From Bradyrhizobium sp. 200 (GTDB lineage: Bacteria > Pseudomonadota > Alphaproteobacteria > Rhizobiales > Xanthobacteraceae), in NCBI RefSeq assembly GCF_023100945.1, contig NZ_CP064689.1, forward strand, positions 9,406,001 through 9,470,000: DNA of 64,000 nt, written 5' to 3'. Numbering within the stretch: position 1 is the first letter of the stretch; the number at the start of each line of letters is the position of its first letter. Both the position numbers and the translations under genes were made by a program. Shown here piece by piece: positions 36,523 through 46,319 of this stretch. The notes beneath the pieces are model-generated. The model was not told the origin of the DNA. It made no database searches and was given only the letters and a program-made list of their open reading frames with translations.

Positions 36523-38285
36523 CGGGCAGTTCCCCCCGTGGCCAGTTTCGGAGGTTCCGTACTGTGCCGGACTACGTGCGGCTTCAAGACGGGGGTGCCC
36601 GGCAGGCGGAGAACTTCAGCAGGCGACCCGAAAGAGACCTGCACGCCATCCCTCAAAAAGAGCACCGCATCTGCGATGGTCAATAGTCGGGGCCGATGGG
36701 TGACAATCACCAGTGTCGCGCCGCGCGCTTTCGCCCGCTCAATGGCGGAGCACAGCGCCTGCTCGCCCTCCGGGTCGAGATTGGCATTCGGCTCATCCAG
36801 CAGGATCAATTTGCGATTGCCAAAGAACGCACGGGCAAGACCAATACGCTGGCGCTGTCCACCGGAAAGCTTGTTGCCATCGCGCCCTATTTCGGTCTGG
36901 TAGCCGGCTGGCAGAGACAGGATCATCTCGTGCGCCTGCGCGAGCTTGGCCGCGGCAACGACGTCCTCGTCCCGCGCATGTTCGTCAAAGCCGGCGATGG
37001 CTTCGGCCACGGTGCCGCCCAGAAGCTGCACGTCCTGAGGAAGATAGCCGACAAACTGCCCAAGCTGATCGGGGTCCCAGTCATGCAGGGCTGCGTTGTC
37101 CAGCCGGATCGTGCCACCGCTCGGTCGTTCCAGCCCCGCCATCAGGCGCAGCAAGGTCGATTTTCCAGCACCGGTCGGGCCGATAACGACAATAATCCTG
37201 GAGGGCAGGCATCCAAACGTGATGCCTGCGAGGATCGGGCGCTGCACCGCGGCCATCCGATAAGTCACCCGCATCACTTCAATCCTGCCGGATGGGGACG
37301 GCAGCAGCGTACGCCTCTCTCGAACAAGCATCGGAGCTGCGGCTTCCTGAACCTGCTTCCAGGCCTCGTGCGCGGATGCAAGAGCGCGCCACGCCGAGAT
37401 CAGGCCCTCCATCGGCTGCAGTGTGCGGGCGATCAGGATCGAGCTCGCAATCAGACTGCCCACCAGCACTTCGCTCTGAAGCACGAGCCAGGCACCTGCG
37501 GCGATCGCGGCAACCTGCAATATCGTTCTTACCATGCGGGCCACCGCGCCGATGACATACACGCGTTCGCTGGCTCGAACCACAGGCGACAAGGCCTGGT
37601 CGTTGAGGTCCATGAATTCGCGGATCGCACCTCTGGTCCAGCCCATTGCATGCACCAGGCTGGAATGTCGGACGATTCCGTCAAGGGTAGCCTGGGTCTT
37701 CTGTGCGGCCTGATACGCCTGCGCGATTTCGGCCCGGGCAATCCAGCGGCTCGCGATACCCATCGTAAGCAGAATTGCCGTTCCGATCAGGGCTATCACG
37801 CCGTACCAGGGATGCAGGAAGAAGAGAATGAGAATGAATGCCGGAAGAAAGGGAGCATCGAGCAACGCTGCAACAACTGCGCTGGAGAGGAACGTCCTCA
37901 ACTCGCGCACCTTCGCAAGATCGTGCGTCCTGCCGTCGCCATGATTGGCGGCATCAACGATCGTGCTTTCAAGCACGATGGGAGCGAGGTACCGCTCGAA
38001 TCTGACCGCGAAGCGGCTGAGCAGCCGGCTGCGCAGGGTTTCGAACGCAGCGCTAAAAATAAGGGCAACTGCAGCAATGACGGTGAGGCCAACAAGAGTT
38101 TCGACGCTGCCGCTGCTGATCACCCGATCAAACACTTCAATGGAATAGAAGGGCAAGACCAGAAGCAGCACGTTAATCGACACGCTAAAGGCGACGATCC
38201 ACACCAACGCGGATCGTCCCGGTAGCAATCCAATCAGCGACCGTTGACCAGACGCTGAGATTTCACCACGATTACGCGAGTACAT
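36519..38285 (-). CDS. Type I secretion system permease/ATPase (PrtD-like)
   Basis: A 588-residue ABC exporter half-transporter. The N-terminal membrane domain (about residues 25-310, six helices) has no C39 peptidase or CLD domain, the PrtD architecture used by RTX proteins with a C-terminal secretion signal. The ATPase domain has Walker A GPTGAGKSTLLRL (about residues 368-380), signature LSGGQRQRIGLARAF, Walker B LILLDEP and the H-loop VTHRPR. It is encoded between the RTX protein and the HlyD protein on one strand. A hairpin in the 80-base gap to the RTX gene could set a low relative amount of this transporter. Confidence 0.93.
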   Translation of the reverse strand: MYSRNRGEISASGQRSLIGLLPGRSALVWIVAFSVSINVLLLVLPFYSIEVFDRVISSGSVETLVGLTVIAAVALIFSAAFETLRSRLLSRFAVRFERYLAPIVLESTIVDAANHGDGRTHDLAKVRELRTFLSSAVVAALLDAPFLPAFILILFFLHPWYGVIALIGTAILLTMGIASRWIARAEIAQAYQAAQKTQATLDGIVRHSSLVHAMGWTRGAIREFMDLNDQALSPVVRASERVYVIGAVARMVRTILQVAAIAAGAWLVLQSEVLVGSLIASSILIARTLQPMEGLISAWRALASAHEAWKQVQEAAAPMLVRERRTLLPSPSGRIEVMRVTYRMAAVQRPILAGITFGCLPSRIIVVIGPTGAGKSTLLRLMAGLERPSGGTIRLDNAALHDWDPDQLGQFVGYLPQDVQLLGGTVAEAIAGFDEHARDEDVVAAAKLAQAHEMILSLPAGYQTEIGRDGNKLSGGQRQRIGLARAFFGNRKLILLDEPNANLDPEGEQALCSAIERAKARGATLVIVTHRPRLLTIADAVLFLRDGVQVSFGSPAEVLRLPGTPVLKPHVVRHSTEPPKLATGGTAR

Positions 38286-38329
38286 GTGCGGCCGGCACTA
38301 TCACTAACTGAGTACGGCAGAACGCAGGA

Positions 38330-38353
38330 CGGGGCGGCCCGGCAGCCGCCCCG
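38330..38353 (-). terminator. Strong hairpin between the RTX gene and its exporter genes
   Basis: CGGGGCGGC (38330-38338) and GCCGCCCCG (38345-38353) form a perfect 9-bp stem with a 6-base loop, 13 bases past the RTX stop. No T-run follows, so it is more likely an mRNA 3'-end stabiliser or partial attenuator than a full terminator. RTX operons such as hly use an intergenic element here to make more substrate than exporter. Confidence 0.6.
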
Positions 38354-38365
38354 CTGAATTGGATG

Positions 38366-39670
38366 TTAGACGACTTCGACAGCGTCGTAACCTGCGGCAG
38401 TGTTGATGTCGTCGATCGACTCGAATTCCGTTCCGGCGCCCCCGGTAACGCCGTCGAGCGTGATGGTGCCGAAGCCGAAGTCGAGCGTCGTGTTGATGCC
38501 GTCGTCGTCCACCACGATGGTGGTCGGATCGAACGCCGGATCGGCATCGACGTTGACTTCATCCCCGTCAGCAAAGCTCAGGTCAGTGACTTCATCGTCG
38601 CCGAAGTTGGTGGCGGTGTTGTCGCCGAAATTGTGAATGTCGGTGCCTGCACCGCCTGCCTGCACATCGTCGCCGAGACCGCCGTTAAGTTCGTCGGCAC
38701 CGTTGCCGCCGTCCAGCTCATCGTCGCCCGCGTCGCCGTTCAGGACGTCGTTGCCTGCGTCGCCGGAGAGGGTATCGGCTCCGTCGCCGCCATTGAGCAA
38801 ATCGACACCGGCACCGCCGGCGAGCGTATCATCTCCGGCATCCCCCTCCAGCAGATCGTCGCCGGCGCCACCGTCGAGTTCGTCCGCGCCATCGCCGCCG
38901 GACATCGCGTCATTGCCGTCACCACCGGCCATGGTGTCATCGCCGGCATCGCCGAACATGAGGTCGTCACCGGCGCCGCCGTTCAGGATATCGTCATCCG
39001 CGCCGCCATTGAGCGTGTCGTTGCCGTCATCGCCGTTCAGCGTGTCGTTGCCGAGGCCTCCGTTCAGGAGATCGTCATCCGCACCGCCATTGAGCGTATC
39101 GTTGCCGATACCGCCGTTCAGCGTGTCGATTCCTGCATCGCCGTTCAGGGTATCATCGCCAGCGTTGCCGTTTAGCGTGTCATCGCCGTCGCCGCCGTTC
39201 AACGTGTCGTCGCCGGCATTCCCGTTCAGCGTATCATTGCCGGCGTCGCCGGAGAGGGTATCGACGCCCGCGCCGCCGTTGATCTCGTCATCGCCAGCTC
39301 CGCCGAGGATGGCATCGTCACCGGCGTCGCCATCGAGCACATCGTTGCCATCTCCGCCATCGATACTGTCGTTGCCGGCGTTGCCGTGGATCGTGTCGAC
39401 GCCGGCGTTCCCGGACAGCAAATCGTCTCCCGCGCCGCCGTTGATCTCGTCATCGCCGTCACCGCCGACGATCGTATCGATGCCGGCATTGCCGTTCAGG
39501 ATGTCGTTGTCGGCGCCGCCATCGATATTGTCATCACCTGCGCCACCATTGACAAGGTCCATGCCGGCCAAAGCGGTTATGATGTCATTGCCTTGCAGAC
39601 CGTTGATCTCATCGTCCATGTCCGTGCCGGGTAGTACGTCATTGCCAGCCGTTCCGTTGATGAGCGCCAT
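38366..39670 (-). CDS. RTX calcium-binding beta-roll protein (probable type I secretion substrate)
   Basis: A 434-residue protein. After 21 residues ([18 protein letters not shown]...) come 36 uninterrupted nonapeptide repeats (residues 22-345) of the form LNGGxGxDT, the Ca2+-binding RTX motif GGxGxDxUx. An 89-residue C-terminal region (HNFGDN...GYDAVEVV) follows, presumably the secretion signal. It contains no Lys, Arg, Cys or Trp and is very acidic. No enzyme, toxin or adhesin domain is present. RTX regions fold as parallel beta-rolls only in Ca2+ outside the cell. GAGGAG precedes the ATG by seven bases. It is the first gene of the run with the exporter, regulator and M23 genes, which makes secretion highly likely. 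The function may be structural, ice- or metal-binding; unknown. Confidence 0.9.
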   Translation of the reverse strand: MALINGTAGNDVLPGTDMDDEINGLQGNDIITALAGMDLVNGGAGDDNIDGGADNDILNGNAGIDTIVGGDGDDEINGGAGDDLLSGNAGVDTIHGNAGNDSIDGGDGNDVLDGDAGDDAILGGAGDDEINGGAGVDTLSGDAGNDTLNGNAGDDTLNGGDGDDTLNGNAGDDTLNGDAGIDTLNGGIGNDTLNGGADDDLLNGGLGNDTLNGDDGNDTLNGGADDDILNGGAGDDLMFGDAGDDTMAGGDGNDAMSGGDGADELDGGAGDDLLEGDAGDDTLAGGAGVDLLNGGDGADTLSGDAGNDVLNGDAGDDELDGGNGADELNGGLGDDVQAGGAGTDIHNFGDNTATNFGDDEVTDLSFADGDEVNVDADPAFDPTTIVVDDDGINTTLDFGFGTITLDGVTGGAGTEFESIDDINTAAGYDAVEVV

Positions 39671-40073
39671 AAATCTACTCCTCTACGCATAGCCGTCCGC
39701 GAGGCGGGTCCGCTTGCGGCCCGTCATGCACGTCGGGATCTGTGTTTTGTGTTGACTAGACTTCCATCACGATCGATGTGGGTTTCCACGATCGATGTGC
39801 CGCACGATCGAAGTGCCGTACGATGGAAGCAACCTTGGATGCAGGAGGGGCGGCGTCGCAATCCCCATTTGGGGACAAAAGAAATGCGGGCTAGCAAACA
39901 CATGGCCCGCAGGCCTCGTGTTCACCGCAGGAACGACCGTCAGCTATTTGCTTTTTTCGACAGGAACCAATCAGCGAAGCACGGCCGGAAGCATTCCGCA
40001 CACATTATCTTGATGCGATGAGTTTCCGTATGTCGACTACCCGACAGCGCGGCTTCTAATCATGTGTTCAGGG
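39671..40073. other. 403-base intergenic region upstream of the RTX gene
   Basis: Contains the RTX promoter region, including the operator-like array at 39768-39830. From 39840 to 40073 I see no gene and no convincing RNA. A plus-strand frame across 39749-40021 has no ribosome-binding site and runs over the array, so I do not call it. Confidence 0.6.
39768..39830. promoter_or_regulatory. Four-copy operator-like array upstream of the RTX gene
   Basis: CACGATCGATGTG at 39768-39780 and 39787-39799, CACGATCGAAGTG at 39803-39815 and TACGATGGAAGC at 39819-39830 repeat at 19, 16 and 16 bases. Flanking CTTCCATC (39761-39768) and GATGGAAG (39822-39829) are inverted copies. It lies 98-160 bases upstream of the RTX start, a plausible binding region for the LuxR-type regulator of the cluster. 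Confidence 0.6.
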
Positions 40074-40370
40074 CTACGGGTTGTCATAGCCCTCGATGAC
40101 GATGAGCTCGGCGATCGAGTGCGGCTGGCGCACCTTGATGTTGGCTTGGTATTCCGGTGAGTTGTAGCAGGCCAGCGCTGTCTCGTAGTCGGGAAACTCG
40201 ATCACCACATTGCGCGAGCGGCTTTGGCCCTCGACCGCGGTGAACTTGCCGCCGCGCACGATGAAGCGCCCGCCGAATCTTTGGAAGATGGCCGGGTTGG
40301 CTGCCATGTAGGGCTTGTAGCCTTCCTCATTGCTGACATCGACGCGCCCGATCCAGTATCCCTTCGCCAT
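40074..40370 (-). CDS. DUF1330-family protein
   Basis: A 98-residue protein beginning MAKGYWIGRVDVSNEEGYKP and containing GGRFIVRGGKFTAVEGQSRSRNVVIEFPDYETALACYNSPEY, the dimeric ferredoxin-like alpha/beta barrel of DUF1330. Its function is unknown; relatives resemble ABM/EthD-type small oxygenase or stress proteins. It follows pyrF by 33 bases in the same direction and is probably cotranscribed, although a metabolic link is not evident. Confidence 0.83.
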   Translation of the reverse strand: MAKGYWIGRVDVSNEEGYKPYMAANPAIFQRFGGRFIVRGGKFTAVEGQSRSRNVVIEFPDYETALACYNSPEYQANIKVRQPHSIAELIVIEGYDNP

Positions 40371-40403
40371 CTCGATCTCCCGTTTCTTGTTTCACTGGTT
40401 TGA

Positions 40404-41114
40404 CTATTCCAACGCCTGCTTGATTTCCGCCTGAATGGCGTCCGCCGCCGCCTTGGGATCGGCGGCTTCCGTGATCGGCCGCCCGACCACAAGATAATCA
40501 GCGCCGGCGGCAATTGCACGCGCCGGCGTCATGATGCGCTTCTGGTCGCCGGTCGCGGCCCCCGACGGGCGGATGCCTGGTGTCACCAGATGCATCTGGT
40601 GGCCGACGATCTTGCGCAGCGCCGCCGCCTCTTCCGGCGAGCTGACGAGGCCGTCAACGCCCAGCACCTGCGCCTGCTGCGCGCGCGCTTCGACCAGATC
40701 GGAGACGTTGAGCCGATAGCCCGCGGCGTGCAGGTCGCCGTCGTCATACGACGTCAGCACGGTGACGGCGAGAATCTTCAAACCCGACCCGGCGCGCGCC
40801 TCGACCGCGGCCTTCATGGTCTGCGGATAGGCATGCACGGTGAGGAACGTCGCGCCGAGTTTTGCCACGCTCTCGACGCCGCGCGCCACCGTGTTGCCGA
40901 TGTCGTGCAGCTTGAGATCGAGAAACACCTTCTTGCCTGACTTGGCCAATTGCTGCGCCAGCGGCAAGCCGCCGGCATAGCCGAGCTGATAGCCGATCTT
41001 GTAAAAACTCACGCTTTCGCCGAGCCGTGCAACCATCGCTTCCGCCTCGGCCACCCCTGGCAAATCGAGCGCGACGATCAGGCGGTCCTTCGGAGCGATA
41101 TCGGCTGGCTGCAT
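40404..41114 (-). CDS. pyrF: Orotidine 5'-phosphate decarboxylase
   Basis: A 236-residue TIM-barrel enzyme for the last step of UMP synthesis. The conserved [15 protein letters not shown] start, the catalytic Lys-Asp network [18 protein letters not shown] (Asp-x-Lys-x2-Asp), TPGIRPSG and the phosphate loop [14 protein letters not shown] are all present. It is of normal length. It ends 33 bases before the DUF1330 gene. The FMN reductase gene ends 6 bases upstream of its start, so the three minus-strand genes probably form one unit. Confidence 0.96.
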   Translation of the reverse strand: MQPADIAPKDRLIVALDLPGVAEAEAMVARLGESVSFYKIGYQLGYAGGLPLAQQLAKSGKKVFLDLKLHDIGNTVARGVESVAKLGATFLTVHAYPQTMKAAVEARAGSGLKILAVTVLTSYDDGDLHAAGYRLNVSDLVEARAQQAQVLGVDGLVSSPEEAAALRKIVGHQMHLVTPGIRPSGAATGDQKRIMTPARAIAAGADYLVVGRPITEAADPKAAADAIQAEIKQALE

Positions 41115-41120
41115 GTCACC

Positions 41121-41699
41121 TCACATCATGCGTTGGGAAATGTCGATCAACTGCCGCGCCAGCGCCTTCAGCGCCTCGGCATCACTGGAATTCTTCAGGC
41201 GCTCCATCTCGTCATAGGCATCGTCGGCAAACGGCAGCGCCAACTGGTTCGGGATCACCTGGGCATGGCAGGCCGACAGGATCAGCCGCAGCGCCGCCAG
41301 CGCGCGGGCGCCGCCGAGCCGCCCGCCAGAGGCAGATGCAATCGCGAACACCCGCTCGCGAAACACCTGCCCGCGGGTCTCGTGCACATCCTGCACCCGG
41401 CTCACCCAGTCGATGGCGTTCTTGACGAGCGCCGGCACCGAGGAATTATACTCCGGCGTCACGATCAGCACGCCATGATGTGCCGCCATCATGCGTTTCA
41501 GATTGACCGCATGCTTCGGCACGCCGGATTTGGCCTGCAGGTCGCCGTCATAGATCGGCAGCGGAAAGTCCGACAGCGAGATCCGGGTGACTTCGGCGCC
41601 CTCCTGCGCCAGCGCATGCGCGGCAACCGCTGCCAGCTTCGCATTGAGCGAGCCGGTGCGGAGCGATCCCGGGATCACGAGGATTTTCAGCGCGGACAT
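41121..41699 (-). CDS. NADPH-dependent FMN reductase family protein
   Basis: A 192-residue flavodoxin-like protein starting MSALKILVIPGSLRTGSLNAKL, with the FMN-phosphate loop GSLRTGSLN (about residues 11-19) and the ring-binding PEYNSSVPALVKNAIDWVSR. It probably reduces quinones, azo dyes, metals or free FMN; the physiological substrate is unclear. It lies 6 bases upstream of pyrF and 45 bases downstream of the methyltransferase gene, all in the same direction. Confidence 0.87.
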   Translation of the reverse strand: MSALKILVIPGSLRTGSLNAKLAAVAAHALAQEGAEVTRISLSDFPLPIYDGDLQAKSGVPKHAVNLKRMMAAHHGVLIVTPEYNSSVPALVKNAIDWVSRVQDVHETRGQVFRERVFAIASASGGRLGGARALAALRLILSACHAQVIPNQLALPFADDAYDEMERLKNSSDAEALKALARQLIDISQRMM

Positions 41700-41744
41700 T
41701 TTGAATTCGTATTCGGGGCAGACTTGCCACGCGAATACGTGGCA

Positions 41745-42344
41745 TCAGCCCTTGCGATACACCCAGACCCGCGCGGGCGGAAGGTTCATCCAGATCCGCT
41801 CGGAGGCTTCTGTGGACACGCCCGGCAGCGATTTCGGGATCGGCGGCGCGACCGAATAGGTAAATTGCACGAAGGGAGCGCCGGGCGCGAGCGCCGTGAA
41901 GGCGTCGCGGATCAGTTTCAGGCGCGTCAGCATCGGTTTGGTGACCAGCGGCAGGCCGGAGACCACGGCCGAGGCCGGCGCGTCCAGCACGTCCTTCAGC
42001 GAGTGGCGTAGCGCATAGGCATCGCCCTGCACCACCTTGGCTTGCGGGTAGCGGTCGCGCAGCAGTGCGCAGAAGCCCGGATTATATTCGACCAGCACGA
42101 GCCGCCTTTGATCGACGCCGTGTTCGATCAGTGCGTTGGTGATCGCGCCGGTCCCGGGCCCAAGTTCGACGACCGGCCCTTTCGCTTCGACGTCGACATA
42201 TTCCGCCATGGTCCGGGCAAGCAGCTTGCTCGACGGCATCACCGCGCCCATGTGCAGCGGCTTTTCGATCCATGAACGAAGGAAGCGGACCTCATCATCG
42301 AGACGAGGCTTCTTCAACGCACGCACGGACGATTGCAGAGGCAT
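41745..42344 (-). CDS. PmtA-like phospholipid N-methyltransferase
   Basis: A 199-residue SAM-dependent methyltransferase. The N-terminal RFLRSWIEKPLHMGAVMPSS and the SAM-binding motif VVELGPGTGAITNALIEHG (about residues 57-76) match the rhizobial PmtA group. PmtA converts phosphatidylethanolamine towards phosphatidylcholine. The VVSGLPLV motif replaces the NPP(F/Y) of DNA/RNA adenine methylases, which argues against rRNA dimethylation. Specificity (first or later methylation step) cannot be told from sequence; Bradyrhizobium relatives have several Pmt paralogues. Confidence 0.8.
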   Translation of the reverse strand: MPLQSSVRALKKPRLDDEVRFLRSWIEKPLHMGAVMPSSKLLARTMAEYVDVEAKGPVVELGPGTGAITNALIEHGVDQRRLVLVEYNPGFCALLRDRYPQAKVVQGDAYALRHSLKDVLDAPASAVVSGLPLVTKPMLTRLKLIRDAFTALAPGAPFVQFTYSVAPPIPKSLPGVSTEASERIWMNLPPARVWVYRKG

Positions 42345-42554
42345 GTCGCTACCAGGCGGGGCCCCGCAACAAAGCGGGGGATGTCAGAAAACGGTCATAA
42401 ACACGTATAGGTCGATGGGGATGTGGTCAAGCCAAACGGTAATGCGTCAGGCATGACAAAGTGCCCGCAAGCTACCGATAAGACGCTGTGCAAGCTGAAT
42501 GAATCATGACCGCGGTGCGAGAACCACGCTTCGCGCAGCTCGCGCGTGCGCGGT

Positions 42555-43685
42555 TCAGGAGCCCGCGCGGTTGCCGAAGAAGTCCTTGACCTTGGTGAAG
42601 AAGCCCAATGCTTCCGGCTGGGTGGCGCCGGATGACAATTTTTCGAACTCGGCGAGCAGTTCCTGCTGCTTCTTGGTCAGATTCTGCGGCGTTTCGACCA
42701 TGACCTGGACATACATGTCGCCGGTCTGGCGCGAGCGGAGCACCGGCATGCCTTTTGATGCAATGCGGAAACGACGGCCGGACTGCGTCCCGGCCGGCAC
42801 TTTCACCTTGGTCTTGCCCTTGTCGATGGTCGGGACCTCGAATTCGCCGCCGAGCGCGGCCGCGACCATCGAGATCGGAACCCGGCAATGCAGATCGGCG
42901 CCGTCGCGCTGAAAGAACTCGTGGGTGGCCAGCGACAGGAAAATATAGAGATCGCCGGGCGGCCCGCCGCGGACGCCGGCCTCGCCTTCGCCGGCCAGCC
43001 GGATGCGCGTGCCGTCCTCGACGCCCTGCGGGATATTGACCGACAGCATGCGGTCGCGCGTCACCCGTCCCGAGCCCGCGCAGTTCGGGCAGGCATCCTC
43101 GATCATCTGGCCGCGGCCCTGACAGCCGGGGCAGGTCCGCTCCAGCGTGAAGAAGCCCTGCGCCTGCCGCACCCGGCCCGCACCGCCGCAGGTCGAGCAG
43201 GTCTTCGGCTTGGTGCCGGCCTTGGCGCCGGTGCCCGAACAGGGCTCGCAGGTGACCGAGACCGGAATCTCGATCTGCGCCGTCTTGCCCTGAAAAGCTT
43301 CCTCGAGCGTGATTTCCATGTTGTAGCGCAAATCGGCGCCGCGCTCGCGTCCACCGCCGCGCCGCTGCCCGGCCATGCCGAACAGGTCTTCGAAAATATC
43401 GGAGAATGACGAGGCAAAGCCGGCGCCGAAACCGGGACCGCCGCCGCCCATGCCCTGCTCGAACGCAGCATGGCCATAGCGGTCATAGGCGGCGCGCTTC
43501 TCGCCGTCCTTCAGGACCTCGTAGGCTTCGTTGATTTCCTTGAAGCGGACTTCGCTGGTGGCGTCGCCCGGATTCTTGTCCGGATGCCATTTCATCGCCA
43601 GCTTGCGGAACGCCGCCTTGAGCTTGGACTCGTCCGCGTTCCGCTCGACTTCCAGGGTTTCGTAATAGCAGCGCTTGGTGGACAT
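42555..43685 (-). CDS. dnaJ: Chaperone protein DnaJ
   Basis: A 376-residue class I J-protein. It has the J domain with HPD motif ([10 protein letters not shown], about residues 32-41), the G/F region [11 protein letters not shown], four zinc CxxCxGxG motifs ([32 protein letters not shown], about residues 145-210) and the C-terminal substrate-binding domain. It stimulates DnaK ATPase and delivers unfolded clients. It lies 142 bases after the dnaK stop on the same strand, the usual operon. Confidence 0.97.
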   Translation of the reverse strand: MSTKRCYYETLEVERNADESKLKAAFRKLAMKWHPDKNPGDATSEVRFKEINEAYEVLKDGEKRAAYDRYGHAAFEQGMGGGGPGFGAGFASSFSDIFEDLFGMAGQRRGGGRERGADLRYNMEITLEEAFQGKTAQIEIPVSVTCEPCSGTGAKAGTKPKTCSTCGGAGRVRQAQGFFTLERTCPGCQGRGQMIEDACPNCAGSGRVTRDRMLSVNIPQGVEDGTRIRLAGEGEAGVRGGPPGDLYIFLSLATHEFFQRDGADLHCRVPISMVAAALGGEFEVPTIDKGKTKVKVPAGTQSGRRFRIASKGMPVLRSRQTGDMYVQVMVETPQNLTKKQQELLAEFEKLSSGATQPEALGFFTKVKDFFGNRAGS

Positions 43686-43827
43686 CAGTCAGACCCGCCC
43701 GAAGTTCGTCTTCACGCCGAAGGGTGCTTCTCGAAAGATGCAGCCATCGGCTTAACGAAAAATGACCCCCACCCATCGAACGCAAGCCCGGCGCTCTTTT
43801 GGATGAGGGTCATGATCGAAAGCCCGC

Positions 43828-45729
<1,902 letters not shown>

Positions 45730-45831
45730 GGTCCTCATATCCTTCTTGTTGCGGCAGGTTGGCTGGGCCCTGGACGGCGCACCTAACCGAACCCCCAACG
45801 TTCAAATACTCGCGATATTGCGACGGTGAGC

Positions 45832-45862
45832 CTCATATAGGAGGGTGGGTTAGGCCTGCAAG
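45832..45862 (-). promoter_or_regulatory. RpoH (sigma-32) promoter of dnaK
   Basis: The minus strand reads CTTG (45859-45862), a 17-base spacer, then CCTATATGAG (45832-45841). This is an exact match to the alphaproteobacterial RpoH consensus CTTG-N17/18-CYTATNTNNG. It lies about 103 bases upstream of the dnaK ATG. Confidence 0.85.
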
Positions 45863-46240
45863 GACTGAACGCAAGCTTAGGGCCTGAAAAGCCTGACGTT
45901 TGAAAGATTGTGTCAGCTCGCCCCGGGGCGGGCCAGCACCGGGAGCGGCGTTAAGAAATCGGCAAGACCTCATCGAGACCGCATCAAGAGCCGCCCATCG
46001 CTCGCGCCGCCGAATGGCTGCGCAATGTCCACCAAGCGGGCCTGGACGCTGTGGGAGGGGAGCGGTATTTGGCCGCTGGAAGCGCCTTAGAAAAGGTCGG
46101 ATACCGGGCAGAATCCTGCAAAAAGCCGATATATCGAAACGCAACGGGGGAACGGACGCCCACCCTGCCCTGTTGCAGGGACATCAAAACCGCTAAAAGC
46201 GGGCCGACTGGAACGACCCTGTCGTACCCCGAGGCCCCAA

Positions 46241-46270
46241 GATTCCACGAGATTCCAAGAGATTCCAAGA
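46241..46270 (+). repeat. Three tandem 10-bp repeats upstream of the secreted-protein gene
   Basis: GATTCCACGA, GATTCCAAGA and GATTCCAAGA occur head to tail with exactly one helical turn spacing, ending 50 bases before the ATG at 46320. Possible protein-binding array or simple replication slippage. Confidence 0.6.
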
Positions 46271-46319
46271 GCTGCATTGTCCGAACCGACGGCCTCCATG
46301 CAAACCCGGTAGATTCTCC

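Larger units (their letters stand above)
45730..46319. other. 590-base region between dnaK and the divergent secreted-protein gene
   Basis: Contains the RpoH promoter of dnaK on the minus strand (45832-45862) and, near the other gene, three tandem copies of GATTCCA(A/C)GA at 46241-46270. Between 45870 and 46230 I found no gene; the open frame 45984-47333 on the minus strand is antisense to the neighbouring gene and not coding. Confidence 0.6.

Noticed and set aside
36696..38225. 509-residue plus-strand ORF
   Set aside because: Fully antisense to the type I secretion ATPase, whose Walker A, signature and Walker B motifs are intact on the minus strand.
38637..39692. 351-residue plus-strand ORF rich in Ser/Pro repeats
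   Set aside because: It is the reverse reading of the RTX repeat DNA; repeats on one strand create apparent repeats on the other.
39768..39830. Possible mini CRISPR array
   Set aside because: Units are 12-13 bases with 3-6-base spacers and no cas genes nearby; this is an operator-like repeat array.
39749..40021. 90-residue plus-strand ORF
   Set aside because: No ribosome-binding site, runs across the operator-like repeat array, and has no recognisable protein pattern.
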